A stretch of 64,000 bases of DNA from Neopestalotiopsis rosae (GCA_023078685.1 JALGAS010000001.1:1240001-1304000), one strand, 5' to 3'. Counted from the stretch's first letter, positions 38,254 to 50,982 are shown. Numbers and translations: made by a program. Notes: generated by a model not told the origin, from the letters alone.

Positions 38254-41200
38254 GACGAAACGAAGCGGCTCAGCCAGTGGTCTCAAGAGTAGAATAGGGT
38301 CGATTTCTCTCTCCGGATTTGAGAACTTGGGTGCAAACTGATATAATTTGGCTAGTCGCAACCCGATGTATCAGAAAGGCAACAGTGATGCAGGCTGCAT
38401 ACGTCAGACGTAGTGTTACACCTGATGAAATCTTCGTTCTCCGTTGATATCGAGATTATCTGAAGACCTTTCAATAGAAACTGTCGCTGCCAGATACAAT
38501 TGATCGTGACTGCATATCAAATTGTGAAAATCTCTGGAGTTCGCGCTTACCCGAAAAAAAAAAAAAGTTCCATGGTGGGGCAATACCGCACCTAGGTACG
38601 TACTACTACCCCTCCAACACACATTGAACATTTGAACCTGAAGATCGCTGGCGCGACTGGATCTCATTCTTTCTACACTTGGGGGTCCTAATTTATGCGG
38701 GGACCAACAGCAAACAAGCACAAGCAGAAACCTGATCGAGTCTTGATGTTCACATGTACAAATGCATGTGTCCAGATTTGAGTGAGCGAGTTGTACGGAA
38801 TAGTGAGCGGTCGTATTCTGTGGGGTAAGAAAGCCGGTAAGGGGATCATTCATGTCCAGAGGCAACTGGGTGGCCCGTCCAATGAGACCAGGATCGAAAT
38901 GCTTCAGGCGCCCGGAGCCTGAACCGATCGAATTAGACGTGCATGGCAGCATTGATCGCATCCATAAAGATGACGCCTCGCTCATTTCGCTGCGTCTGCA
39001 ATCGTGGTTTTCGAAGTGCCATTTCTGAGCAGAGTTGCTGGAGTCCAAGGTACTCGATAATGTCGGCGCCACAATGCGTCTGAAGCCGTGTTCCCAGCAT
39101 CAATGATCCATACGCAACTACTCCATGGCACGTTTTCAGACAGATGAACGATCTGCAGATACATAATATCCAGGATGCAATACTGTATCTATGTCCGAGG
39201 TGATCCATGCGAATTGATAGACTTCACGGTAATTGGCTCTTGTTTAAACCGGCAGGCGCGAAGTGCCAAGCTGTATTGGATACCCGGAGAAGCCTTTGCA
39301 CGAACGAGATACTCTGTTTGACTTGGATACATGTACGGATCTGTAGTCTTCACCAACAGCAATGATGCATTTGACGTCCTGGTTGGTGTCTGCAGTATGA
39401 GCGTTTGATCTGTCACTTTCCTCCCCCCATCGACCACAATCAATATAGGCGATAATAATCAGGCCATGGCTGGCCAACTTGCATTGCCGATGTTCATATT
39501 AGGAACGGGGTTGATGACATGTATGCACATGGTAAGCAGATGTGTTCGATATTACCCAAGACGACATTCAGCCCCCAACGGCCCAATAGAGTCCTCTGCA
39601 AATATTTCAGCCCCAAAACGCGCCCAGATGACCGCAGTGAAACCGCTGTGACGGTATCCCCCACACCATCAGTGGTATTTATCCGGGTCGGATTTGACCG
39701 TGAGATAAGTTCAACTATATGTAGTATGATTTTGAGGTCTCGCCAGTCAGCTATACCAATTTCTATTCATGTGTCAGGCAGATACAAGCTGTGATGAGCA
39801 CAAACTACATACGTGGTCTTGAACTTTAAGTTGTGCGACTCTGCAGATTGCATGAAATCTGAAAAGCCAAGGAACCCATCAAAAGACATGTGTACTCTAT
39901 AGATGACAAAATATCATCCTACTCATCACTACGAAGTGACGTGGTCCGAGAGAGCGCTCTTGTCTTCTCCCATCAACCGTTCATGTTCCTTCGATGACGC
40001 TTCAAGACCATCTGTATCGGAGATGGGATGACACAAGGCAGCTCAAGGTTGTCATTGCGATAGCGTGTATTGCATTTCGTAGATGATGAGGTGAGCATGA
40101 GAGGGATCATGGGAAGGGAACCAAGCAACCAGGGTCTACCACCTGCATCAATGCATCATCATGGAAGCAGTTGTAACATGTATTCTGTACACTTCTAACA
40201 AGGAGACTAACAACTTGCTTGCGCAGCCTTTAAAGTTGAACAGCTTCAAGAATGGCCATGGATAACTGCAAGCCATTTTGCCTAGTGCAGACATCTACAA
40301 AGTAATTGTGCCGTTTCAGCGGGAAGTCGCTCTCCAATGGACGCCAGCAGCCGCCATGGTGGGTTGCTTGGCTTCCTGGGCTGAGAGTCCACCCCTACAT
40401 TACACACTACCTCTTTTTACCTGACCTGGCAGGCAAAGGCAGGCAGGCAACCTGGGGCAAGAAATCCAAAGCCCCCTTGGGGCCGTAAATGAAAGTGTTC
40501 CTGTCTCTGTGACACACGAGAGCGCGTAGAGCGGGCGTGACAAGCGAGGGAAGAAGGGGGAGAGACAGAGAGATGGACACACTTTGTATTGTCGTCCACG
40601 GCAGAGCCGTACTACAGGTATGTAGGCCGCACACCTTTTTGCCTTTATAATGCCCTGTCAAACCCCATCCATCGATCGACATATCTAGGCCTGGCACAGC
40701 ACTCAACTAAACTACATTCACTCCATTTTCCGTTATATGTTTGTGTGTCTGGCCTCTCTCATCTGCAACTTGCATTTCGCTAGCCGCCAGGCCCTGTCTC
40801 GAGTGAAGATCACGAAACGGTCCAGTGTCAAACTCCCCGAGCCAAGCTAAGCTTTACTTCTTTTTGAATGGAGCCATAAGCTGTTTCGATACGTAAACCT
40901 TCCCACCTCATCACGCCCCTCATCAAATCTCACTGGTCCAACCAAGCAAAGAGTCAAACAAGTCAGAGCTCCTTGGTGACTGGACGACAAGCGAAAGGCA
41001 ATAAAGGGACTGGAGGCGGAAACCCACGCCAGAGCAGCCCAACCATTTCCCGTCCGTCAATCAAGTCTCTCGGTCCGCTCGCCCTGCAACAGATAGGACG
41101 GACGGCACTTGGAACTTCTTTCTTGTCGCCCAACTCAACTCAGACTTCTCCACTGGCCCGTCGAGGCGTCTTTTTTGGCGCTTGGGAGAACTGGAGAGTG

Positions 41201-41960
41201 TGCCGACATCCTTGCCTAGCACAAGTCTCCACAGCCGAGAGAGTCCAGGGTCTCTTGTGGTCCGCCCGCTTCGCTCGATCTGTCTCCGCTTTCAAAGAAA
41301 GAGAGGAGGGCAGCAGCAGCAAGCAAGTTTGGCAAGCTCGTGCCTCTGCTGCCGCTGGCTGCTGCGGGACAAAACCCAACGGCCACTGAAATCAGGAGGG
41401 GAGGGCACATTTCAACCCATCCCATCCCCCATTCAGCCATATTCACACCTAGCGAGCGACTGCATACATACAGCTTCTGACCAACTGCTTCTCGCCTGCT
41501 TCGCTTTTCTTTGCTCTGCTTCGCACTCGGCACGTGTCACTGCAGCTTCTTCCTTCTTCGCAGTTGTTCGTCCTTTCGTTCAAGAAGATATACGTCCGCC
41601 TCGTTTGGAGATATCTTTTTTAGCTTTGTCATCGCCTATTGCTTTAGCTTGCATGACCGTTGTTCCGACCCCATTCCGCCGCTGCTACCTACTACTACCT
41701 TAGCTTTCTTGTAACCCAATATCAGTACAAGAAGTCATCAGTCCTACAGCGCGGCCGTGTCCGTTGCTGCCTCATCCTCGTCAGAGTCTGCTGTCAACTT
41801 GTCGTTGAGGGAAAGCGACAGATACCAGCTTGATCGGCCCTACTCAGCAGCGTTTCACAACGACAACAAGAACTGCTTGCTGGATCTCCAACTGGGCAAC
41901 CCTTGGGAACGATTCATATCTGCATTTGCATAATTATTTCTTGGTTTTCTGTACGACAAG
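38254..41960. promoter_or_regulatory. Long divergent intergenic region between Dbp8 and MAPKK
   Basis: 3.7 kb between the Dbp8 and MAPKK starts. It contains a possible degraded gene on the minus strand (38935-39480, listed separately). From about 40900 to 41960 there is a GC/CT-rich stretch that looks like a long MAPKK leader with several upstream ATGs. The frame at 40973-41389 is low complexity and judged non-coding. Confidence 0.5.
38935..39480 (-). pseudogene. Possible degraded gene of unknown family
   Basis: Successive minus-strand segments look protein-like but lie in different frames. One at about 39443-39189 includes KASPGIQYSLALRACRFKQ. It overlaps one that runs on with HLSENVPWSSCVWIIDAGN, and that overlaps another with THCGADIIEYLGLQQL and ERGVIFMDAINAAM. 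Stops or shifts separate them and no clean intron borders explain the changes. I do not recognise the family. It could instead be a gene with unrecognised introns or chance open frames. Confidence 0.3.
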
Positions 41961-43821
41961 ATGGCTGAGCCAGGCCCTCATTCAGGGGCACCTCATGTTA
42001 GTGAACCCTCTTTGTTTTTCGTTTGATTCGCCTTCCCTTTGTCCTCCCATTCCACTTGTGTGTCTTGGTCAGAAACTCTGGAAAGTGTACAAGCTGGTTA
42101 TCTACAGAAATGCTGACCTATCCTCATCATTAAGGCTCCCATTCCTTCCCTCGAAACCCCACCGCCTGCCCCTCCTACAGTGACACCTGCGAACCAGAGC
42201 CCGGTTCCCATGATGAATACGCCCATGATGAATTCGCCAGCCCCTTTGCTCAGGCCTGCCATTGGTGGCGGAAGAGCGAGCGGTGCTAGGACGCCGAGAC
42301 TTGGACTGGCGATTCCTCCATCGCCGAACGTGAAGGCAGTGGGAGGTGCGGCAGCTGGTGGCAGGCCACAGCTGCCGACTTTGCATCTAGCCACACCCAT
42401 GGGCAGTACTGTAGTGCCGTGCGAACAGCAACCGAGACAAATTAGCATTCAACCAGGACAATCCGCGAGTGGCGGCAGCGAGAGCAGTGCCGCACATTCG
42501 AGGTCAGGCAGTTTCGGACCTTTGGATGGCAGGGCAAGCAATCCTACCTCGGCAGGCTCGCAGTTCTCGGCCCTGTCCTTTGCGTCACAATACGGCATCG
42601 GGTCGAGACCACAAGGGACTCCCGATCCAATTTCAGCAGCTGTTTCTCTTTATTCGGAAAAGAGCGAGGGAGGTGTCGGCATGGAACGAGATGGCAGCAT
42701 GCAAGGTCTTGAAAACAGTTTCGACAAGTTGGCTCTAGAAAAGGCGCGAACTGCCGATGTGGAAGACCTAGACGACGAAGGCTGGAGGATTGCCAGCGTC
42801 GAAAAGAGAATCGTGGAACTCGGCGGTCTGGGTGAAGGAGCAGGCGGTGCCGTGACACGGTGCAAGCTGACAGGTGGAAAAACCGTCTTTGCACTAAAGG
42901 TGAGACTTCATGGCCTCGTCGGCAAGCTCATTTCCAGCTGACCAGAATATCGTATAGGTCATCACCACCAACCCAGATCCCGATATCAAGCGACAGATTG
43001 TGCGTGAAATCAATTTTAACAAGAGTTGTGCTTCGGATCATATCTGTCGATATTATGGCGCCTTTGTCGATCCTGCCACAGCTACCATTTCAATTGCAAT
43101 GGAGTTTTGTGAAGGCGGTTCTCTCGACAGCATCTACAAGGAAGTCAAGCGGCTCGGTGGACGGACGGGCGAAAAGGTCCTGGGTAAGATTGCTGAGGGT
43201 GTGCTTGGCGGTCTCACATATCTTCACAGCAAGAAAATCATCCATCGTGACATTAAACCCAGCAACATCTTGCTCTGTCGGAATGGCGCCGTCAAGCTTT
43301 GCGATTTCGGTGTTTCGGGAGACTTTGGAACAAAAGGCGAGGCCAACACCTTTATTGGTACAAGTTACTACATGGCGCCCGAGCGAATTACAGGACAAAG
43401 CTACACAATCACTTCGGATGTTTGGTCGACAGGTGTTACGCTTCTGGAAGTAGCACAGCATCGCTTCCCGTTCCCTGCCGACGGAACGGAAATGCAGCCA
43501 AAGGCTGGATTGATCGACCTACTCACATACATCGTTCGACAGGAGATACCAAAACTCAAGGATGAGCCTGATTCAAATATCTTCTGGAGCGAGAGTTTCA
43601 AGTACTTCATAGAGTGCTGGTAAGTGGATTGACAATGATACAACAAGACAAGACAGGATGCTAACTTGAGTTTTAGTCTGGAGAAGGAACCTAGTCGCAG
43701 AGCCACTCCGTGGAGGATGCTAGACCATCCCTGGATGGTCGAGATGAAGACAAAGCGCGTCAATATGGAAAAATATCTATCTCAGGTATGGGGATGGGAC
43801 GAAGCAAACAAGACTGTCTGA
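41961..43821 (+). CDS. MKK1: MAP kinase kinase of the cell-wall-integrity pathway (Mkk1 type)
   Basis: Cytoplasmic dual-specificity kinase that phosphorylates the Slt2/Mps1-type MAPK downstream of the Bck1 MAPKKK. Exons: 41961-41996 (12 codons, [12 protein letters not shown]), 42135-42899, 42958-43619 and 43677-43821. The introns of 138, 58 and 57 bases all have clear branch motifs (CTGAC/CTAAC). The total is 535 residues. A disordered Pro/Ser/Gly-rich N-terminus of about 225 residues precedes the kinase domain. The Gly-rich loop is [11 protein letters not shown], the catalytic Lys is K267 (FALKVI), then HRDIKPSN (D365), DFGVSGDFG (D383) and an activation loop ending [12 protein letters not shown]. 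The C-terminus has the family block [12 protein letters not shown] and VWGWDE. The very short first exon sets the start. It matches Sordariomycete CWI MAPKKs and not the Pbs2 or Ste7 types. Confidence 0.93.
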
Positions 43822-45710
43822 ACAAGCGTATCAATGCTCGCCTCGAAATACGCGGAGGAAACATTGCAGCAGATATCTGGCTTTTGATACCCCATTGGAA
43901 AAAAAAACATACACGATCTCTGCCAACATGGAGGACTAGAAGCTAGGAGAAATAATTGGTGGCTAATCATTCTCTGCACGGGGCTGACGCATTACAGCTT
44001 GCAGAAGCAAGCTTGGCCAACCTTGGACTCCAGGTATTTTGGACGAATTTCATCACATCAAGTAGTCCATCAAAGGAAAAACTTCATGCGCGCATCAAAT
44101 TATTCTTCTTCCTGGGGAGCTTGGGCTGAATTGATGTACAGACGGGTTATGTAATCTGAATGGGAACTTATCAGATCATTTTTGGCCATGCGATTAACTT
44201 CTGACGCCCCTCGTCAACAACTATGTAAGCAGTGAGCACCAATGCAGGAAACCTAGAAGACGACGAGCTGCAAACGTAGGATTGGGGGCCAATATACATC
44301 CCAACACGTGGCATGACAAGGACCCTCGCTGGGCAAAGCTGTCGCTGACGCTCAGCCTCACGCCCGCATGCAACGGCGCAGAGAAGAAAGATGCAATATT
44401 ACCACGCCTCAGGCACGCGCATGGGTTGCCACGTGGATTTTGATCGGCATGAAATATCGATAGTTTCGAGGTGCTTAAGCCTAGCCCTTCTTCCTCCATC
44501 GGCGTCCACCTGTTGTGATACTTTCTCTGGGGAGATGCGGGCGAGGAAATTGATGCCAGGTTCAGCCGCTCCATTGCAAGATGACGACATTGCACCTGCG
44601 GTGGAAAGCTATGTACCGAGGTAGGTACTTTGTGATTATGTAGCATTGCTTCAAAGGCGCATTTGTGCAAATCCCGAAGTATTCCAACTCTAACAACTTT
44701 GCCTGTCATCTGCAGAAGGTCCAAGCTCATGAGTTCGTTGTTGAAGGTCGTTAATCTGAATGTTACAAGCATACAAACTACATACAATTGTTCGGAGACT
44801 TAACTCTGTTCGATATATACAATTGTTATAGCGGGTATTTCATGCTAATATTTCGAGTCTCTTCAAAGAATTTCATCTTGATGTTCCTTATAGAGAGCAA
44901 AATCGAAGACCTGAATTTCACACTGAACTTTCTCTGGAGGTTTGGAAACACTGACCCTCTCGTCCTTTGTAAATACTGCGAGTAAGTGCTCAAGGCATGT
45001 GCAGACAAGTACGAAGCCAAGCATGTTATCCCGGCCCAGGAATATTTCAAATTGGCATCGAAACCATGAGCAAATAAACTATTAAGTCAGTATTGGCCCA
45101 ACACTAAAGACATATGAATAGCACGTCGCCATTCCTTGAGCCAAAGACAACAGTGAAAGAGGTTCGAGTCTTGATGAGGGATCTCGGCTCGGCATGGCAT
45201 CAAAAGACTTGTTTATTTTGGGACAAGCCTCGTATTTAAGCTTCGCTTTGCGCGGGCTCTAAAAACTTCTTATCCATATCCGCTCAGACCCGTTCCGCTA
45301 ATTTTGTAAGCGCCGACTTTTTTCATCTGATGAAATTCTGTTATCTCTGCAAAAAATTATGCCCGGAGCTAGTCAAATGCCTTGCTTGGTAGAAATTGTA
45401 CCCTTGTAGTACGTACCAGTTGGGTGCGTGAGTTGCCATCACGATATCCTTACACTCCAACGCAGAAGTCGCGTTCATAAATATGTTGAAGAAGTTGTCG
45501 CCGATTTTGTAAGAAGAAAACAGCGACTGAGCTTGATCTGAAGTGATTTAAGATTGCCTGAAATGAAGGAAATTTGAAAATTTTGCCCTTTACCTCCCTA
45601 CACAGGCAGAGAAGACACCACCAATCCAGATAGCCAGCCCTAGGCGCTATAAGAGGAAGGAAAGCTATCCAGTTCTGTCTCTACTGCAAGAATTTCACTG
45701 CTATATCGCC
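43822..45710. other. Intergenic, no gene recognised
   Basis: 1.9 kb between the MAPKK and the SET gene, both on plus. A 188-codon minus frame at 44221-44787 has no recognisable motif. The 3' half (about 44780-45600) is AT-rich. A TAAGAGGA/TATAAGAGG motif at about 45648-45656, some 60 bases before the SET-gene ATG, may be its TATA element. Confidence 0.45.
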
Positions 45711-46819
45711 ATGGCAGTCACTGAGCTTGAAAAGCTCGGTCAGTGCGAAGGCCGCAGCGCTGTGGTACCTGCCTTTGTTCGAGACGATCTCTATGAAGAG
45801 CGCGATACAGGGGCCGCCGGCATCGCCGTATTCGCAACTTCGCCCATAGCTTCCGGCACTCGCCTGTTTTGTGAGCGGCCGCTGGTCGCGGTGCCGGGCG
45901 AGGCGACGCAGCTCGACGTGTTTCGTGCCGTGGCGGCGCTCTCGGACTCGGATCAGCGGGCGTACTGGGATCTGGCAGCCTGCTCAAAGCCCAGCAAGGA
46001 TCTCGACTGGATCACCGAGTTGCGACGGTCGTCTGGGGAGGACGAGTCTTTCAACACCCTGGTTGAGGCGCACGAGCGTGCTTGGTCGATATACGAGACG
46101 AATCGCTTCAATATGCGTTCCCCCAGTGGGAACCGCAAGTTTGGCGTCTTTTACAAGGTGAGAACATGGGCCGCCCCTTTCTGAAGGAAGCACCTAGCCT
46201 GGGCAAGAATCGGTTTGTGTTGACTCTGATTTTATCCCAGGCTGCTCGCTTGAACCACTCTTGTTCGCCAAATGTGTTTCACAGGTATAACCCACTCCTC
46301 AACCGGTTAACTATACATGCGCTTCGGGATATCCAGCCGGGCGAGGAGCTCAACACGTCATACATTGACATTTGTCACCCTACCGTCGTCCGGCGACAGA
46401 TGCTCAAGGACTGGGGATTTAGATGTCAGTGTCGCGCCTGCGAGAGCAACGACTGCGAACGAGACCTCTTGAGCAAAAAGATCGAGGACGTCATGGTCAA
46501 GCTGAGGAAACGTGAGGACAAGCTCAAGTCCAGACCTCACCCATGGGAGGCCAAGGAGTACTCTCGGTCCATGGGATTCATCGAAAGAGGCTTGCGGCTG
46601 ATGGAGGAGCACGGCATGTCCGAAACGGATACGTCGGGATATCTGCTAGCCTTGGCAGCCACGTATGGTGCGAGACTCGGTCGTCACTCTGAGGCTACAG
46701 AGTGGGCCGCAAAGCTCGTGGAGGTGGAAATGAAGTGCCTTGGGGACGATAGCAGCGAGTATTGGAATGCCGTGGAACTCAGCCGACGGATAAGTGAAGA
46801 TTCGACGTCACCGTTATGA
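45711..46819 (+). CDS. SET-domain protein (SMYD/Set5-like)
   Basis: Probable protein-lysine methyltransferase using SAM. Target unknown. Exons: 45711-46157 and 46241-46819 with an 83-base intron (GTGAGA/CCCAG), giving 341 residues. The N-terminal SET part has GIAVFATSPIASGTRLFCE, where the family's GxG-turn is expected. The catalytic-core motif ARLNHSCSPNV (152-162) follows exactly at the exon 2 start, then GEELNTSYID. A Cys cluster (CQCRACESNDC) lies where post-SET Zn ligands would be. The C-terminal third is helical, tetratricopeptide-like. A MYND finger between the SET halves, as in animal SMYD proteins, is absent, and the split SET is short here. It converges with the oxidase gene; only 71 bases separate their stops. 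Confidence 0.88.
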
Positions 46820-46890
46820 TACAAGGCGGGTGGGCTTCAAGAAAGGAATCGTCATTTCAATACGACTACCTGAAGTGGCAGCAAACTCTC

Positions 46891-48746
46891 TCATCCTAAG
46901 ACTCTTTGATCTGCGGAGGAGTCGTCTTGTGCGTTTACTCCATCTTGAAGATCAATACCGTTTTGTGCCACCGGGGGAATCTTGAACCCAGACTTTCGCA
47001 ACTTCTGAAATACTTGATCCGGATCGTATTTTTCGGAAACCTTGCGAATTTTCTCCACCGATGCTTCGCCATATGATGCAATAGAATCTTGGCCCAAGTT
47101 TGCATAGTTCAAATAATGCCAGCTCCAATGCGCTCCAATGGACGCAGCGTAGTTGTCAATATCATCGAACCATTCTCTAAAGATGGGGTATAACTTGGCC
47201 TCGTCCTCTGCACTATAAACGCCGACACCTAGGAGGAACATGACCCCGTTGCCGTCCTTGACACGGTCCTCGAGACCCAACATATTACCCCCTTTTGCGG
47301 CACCGTGTCGGACCAGAGTCTGCGATATGGATTGGAAAAAGCAGAGAGTATTGAACCCGCTATCTTCGGCCATTTCTGGTGCGATGCGGGCAACGATCTC
47401 TTTGTGTTTCTGCACGACATACCTCAATATACGGGCATCGTTCTTGTAGCCGCTAACGAACCACAGATGTCTGGGTAGCCCGTCGGTTAGCAGGGTAGAC
47501 GAATTGCGCTTGGTATTGAATCGGAAGAGAAAGGAATATAAATGAAAAAATAATTCTTCTACTTACCGGAATCCAGGTGGTTGAGCTTGTCCAAGCTCTA
47601 TAGTGATTTCCTGCATCGGCGCCGACCGCAACGAAGTACCAATGATGCCCGGCACGGACAGAAACGCGTCAAAGGACGGCGGATACTCGGCGTTGATGGC
47701 GTTGACGAGCGACACGGCGAGAACCATGCCGCCAGCCTCGGGCACGTAGGCCCAGTAGGGGAGACTCGAGCTGTTCTGATCGCCCTCGACGCTCTCGGCA
47801 AAGTCGACGTAGGCGTCAATGACGGCGTCGGTGGCGTCGAGGTCGTAGCGCACGACGCCGCCCCAGATGTTGCCCGCGGCGCCCTGGGCGTCGGCAAAGT
47901 CAATGACGTACATGTCGAAGCGGGTGACGAGGCCAAAGTTGCCCGAGCCGCCCTTGAGCGCCCGCCAGAGATCCGTGTTGTGCGTGCCGTTGGCGTCGAC
48001 GACGGAGCCGTCGGCCAGGACGACCTCAAAGTTGTGCACATTGTCGCAGGCAAAGCCGTGCGAGGCCGAGTGGAACGAGTTGCCCCCGCCTGTGATGAAG
48101 CCTCCCACGCCCACGGTACCGGCGCGCCCGCCCGTGACGGTGACGCCGTGCGGAGCGAGGGTCTCGTAGACGCTCTGCCATTCGCTTCCGGGTGGTACTG
48201 AAGCAATTTTGGTCTCAGGGTTGTATGTAGTCTTGTTGATGTATCCTTTCCATTTGCCCTTAGGTCAGCTCTACCCAATCTTTAAATGTGAACAGGAGGA
48301 TGATAAATCTCATTTTGTAAGAGTGTCTCACCAAAGTCAATCGTGATGCCCTCATCAACGCTGTTGGAGTAGGCAAATACTCCATGGCCGCCACTGCGGA
48401 TGCCAAAGGAGCAATTGTTGGCCACGATCGTCTTGATGATCTGGCTTACATCCTCGGTACAGGCCGGCATCACCATGCACGTCGGCGAGAGCGCAGCGCT
48501 TCTCGACCAGTATGAATCGAGGCGGTCACTATAGATACTCGAGTCTGGAAAGTAGACATTGCTGCCGAGAGATGAGGTACGCAAGGCATGGCACTGGGAG
48601 GAACAGACAAGTCAGCGGTTCAGTACAGCAAAGAGAGTGCCATTGGATAAGATACTTACGCATTCCGCATCATGAAGTGAGGCCGAGACTCCTATAAGAA
48701 ATATGGCACAATATGCAATACTATTGGCTATGACAAGTGACTTCAT
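46891..48746 (-). CDS. Secreted FAD-linked oxidase, berberine-bridge type
   Basis: Flavin oxidoreductase of the PCMH/BBE family, oxidising sugars, alcohols or secondary metabolites with O2. Exons: 48746-48660, 48593-48332, 48245-47567 and 47470-46891. Introns are 66, 86 and 96 bases. The third exon acceptor is TGGAAAG, restoring DFG|YINKTTY. Total 535 residues. The first exon is almost entirely a signal peptide (hydrophobic, ending SASLHDAEC), so it is predicted secreted. The FAD-linking His is in IRSGGHG (H99). At the usual second covalent site, where berberine-bridge enzymes have Cys before PTVGVGG, this protein reads GGRAGTVGVGG, so a single covalent link is expected. The substrate site cannot be assigned. 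The C-terminus DPDQVFQKLRKSGFKIPP is the BBE-like end. Confidence 0.92.
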
Positions 48747-49897
48747 GATGTTCGAAGAAGACTTGATGCAATGTCAAAATTCTCATGTAAAGACGAGAGA
48801 TTGGAGGTATGGCAGAAGCTCATTATAAAAGACAATCACAATGAGGGGTAAGAGGCAATACAGAAGCCAATAGCATGCCCATGAGCCATGCTGCCAATAT
48901 TTTGTTTCCAACGCATACAGTGCAACTTTTCCGAGCAAGGCTGGCGAGAGCCGTGAATGATCCATGTTATCGATCTGCGAACCCACAGGACTGGTAACCT
49001 TGTTCGACACGTCACACAAGACCTGAATTGAGGAACAACCAGACCGCAACGAGCCTTTAAAGAGGGCATGTACGAAATTTGTCAGTGCAAGGGGTTGAAT
49101 AGTTCTGCTTAAGATTGCAACATCACATGTGGGAATAGATGCAAATGGCGATGCTAGACCAGTCGAATGACGTACAAAGTACCAATGCAATAGCGTTGCG
49201 GGAGCAAAAGACGATTTTGAGGATCATATATTCGGGGCTACAGTGACTATTGCATTAGAAGGGAAAAGAATGATCCTGGTGGATGTGAGTGAATGGAGTC
49301 AACATGCATTTAGACTATCTTCTTGACTTGGCGTTGATGGGGTCAAGTTCAGCTCGGCAAAAGCGCGCACAAGCTAAAGCCGCACACTCGTTGTTTCTCA
49401 ACATGCTCTGGGGGTTCGCACATCACGGATCTAGACCTAGGGAACAAAAGAGGTATTTACAACCCTTGCCATATTCGGCACCTTGGATTACAGAAGAGAT
49501 GTTTTCTTGAATGTAAAATAGCAGCAGACATCTCATTTGACACATTTACTGGACCGCTGAATCCAAGATGCTTGCAGACTGTATTTTGAGGTGGTCCTGG
49601 ACCGCGTGTTCGAGCACGCGCTATAGTCTCAATTTGTCAATATGACTGGTAACTACCTACCTAATACAGTGGTTAGCAGAGATGAATTGTCCACTATGAT
49701 TCCCCCGGAGGAGCCTCCGGGACAGGCATTGTTTTAGTGGGCCAAAAACTGCCCCTCGCCGCCTGGGTTGTCTTTTTGGTGCTGAACGGGCTTTTCTTTT
49801 ACCCCACTACGTCACATGCTACAACAGCGAAATTACAATCTTCCTCTCTATAAGCAGCATCCCAACGACCCATTGTACTTTTGACTTTGGAACAACC
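48747..49897. other. Divergent intergenic region between oxidase and KTI12
   Basis: 1.15 kb between the two starts. The minus frame 48783-49190 has no support. TATAAG at 49850-49855, about 45 bases before the KTI12 ATG, is a plausible TATA element. Confidence 0.5.
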
Positions 49898-50982
49898 ATG
49901 CCGGTAAGTCTGCACAGATCAAGACAATTCCAACAGACAGGCACTGGCTCACATTGAAAACTCAGCTCATCGTCCTCGCCGGCTTTCCCACCTCGGGCAA
50001 GAGCACGCGCGCAAGGCAGTTGCACAAGTATCTCGAGGAACGGATACAGTCGCAGTCTGGAGGCGGCGCGGCTCCCAAGTACCGCCTCCACCTGATATCA
50101 GACCAGTCGCTGTCCATCTCACGGTCTGTCTACGACCTCTCGACCCTGCCGGCGCACGTTCGCTCCGCCAACGCCTCGGAGAAGGACGCCCGCGCCACCA
50201 TTTACGCCGCCGTCAAGCGCGTGCTCTCGGACAAGGACATTGTCATCCTAGACGGCCTCAACTACATCAAGGGCTGGCGCTACCAGCTGCACTGCGAGGC
50301 CAAGGCCGTCAGGACCCCGAGCTGCATCCTGCAGATTGGCAGCGGCAAGGACAGGGCGCGCCAGGTCAACGAGGAACGGCTCCAGCGGCAAAAGGACCGC
50401 GAAGCCGCTGGCGAACAGGCAGCTGATGATGAGGCCGACGCCCCTTACTCCCCGGAAAACTGGGACAATCTCGTCTTTCGCTATGAGGAGCCCAACCCCA
50501 TGACGAGATGGGACAGCCCACTGTTCACGCTGGTCTGGGACGACGATGAGGCGCAGACGAAACAAACTTTTGACGGCCTGTGGGACGCCATCGCCGGTGA
50601 GGGCCGCAAGGTCATCAAGCCCAACCAGGCCACCGTCCAGAGGAGCCGCGACGCCGGCGGCGACTACCTGTACATCCTGGATCGGGAGACCCAGGACATC
50701 GTCAAGCGTATCCTGGACCAGCAGTCCGACGAGGGGGGAGACGAGATTGTGGTGTCCAGGGGGTCGTCGTCCGGCAGCGGCGGCGACAATGAGACGCTGA
50801 GCATCGAGCTCCCCGCCGGCAAGAAGGTCGGACTGCCGCAGCTGCAGCGCCTCCGCAGAGCTTACATGGGACTCAATCGAGGTGGCATTGGGCTTGAGAC
50901 GGTGGGAAATCTATCTGGACCGAGCCGCATCAGGGAGAGCTTCGTCAGGTATCTGAACGACTCTTTCGAGGCCGATGGATAG
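49898..50982 (+). CDS. KTI12: KTI12, Elongator-associated P-loop protein
   Basis: Cytoplasmic P-loop ATPase (chromatin-associated/tRNA wobble-uridine pathway) that binds Elongator and is needed for tRNA mcm5/ncm5 modification. The first coding exon is only six bases (49898-49903, ATG CCG). It is spliced over a 62-base intron (GTAAGT/CTCAG) to 49966-50982, giving 340 residues. The P-loop GFPTSGKST lies at residues 8-16 and VILDGLNYIKGWRYQL is the second conserved block. The C-terminal half has the Kti12 domain, with SPLFTLVWDDDE in the middle and VGLPQLQRLRRAY near the end. A gene model missing the micro-exon would start inside intron sequence. Placement in the family is confident. Confidence 0.94.

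Noticed and set aside
40973..41389. 138-codon plus-strand frame before the MAPKK
   Set aside because: Low-complexity, no domain, and located in the probable MAPKK leader.
45160..45180. GGTTCGAGTC stretch resembling a tRNA T-loop
   Set aside because: The flanking bases do not pair into a T-stem and no cloverleaf is possible.
47581..48201. 206-codon plus-strand frame inside the oxidase gene
   Set aside because: GC-rich third positions of the real minus gene create long opposite frames; no domain content.
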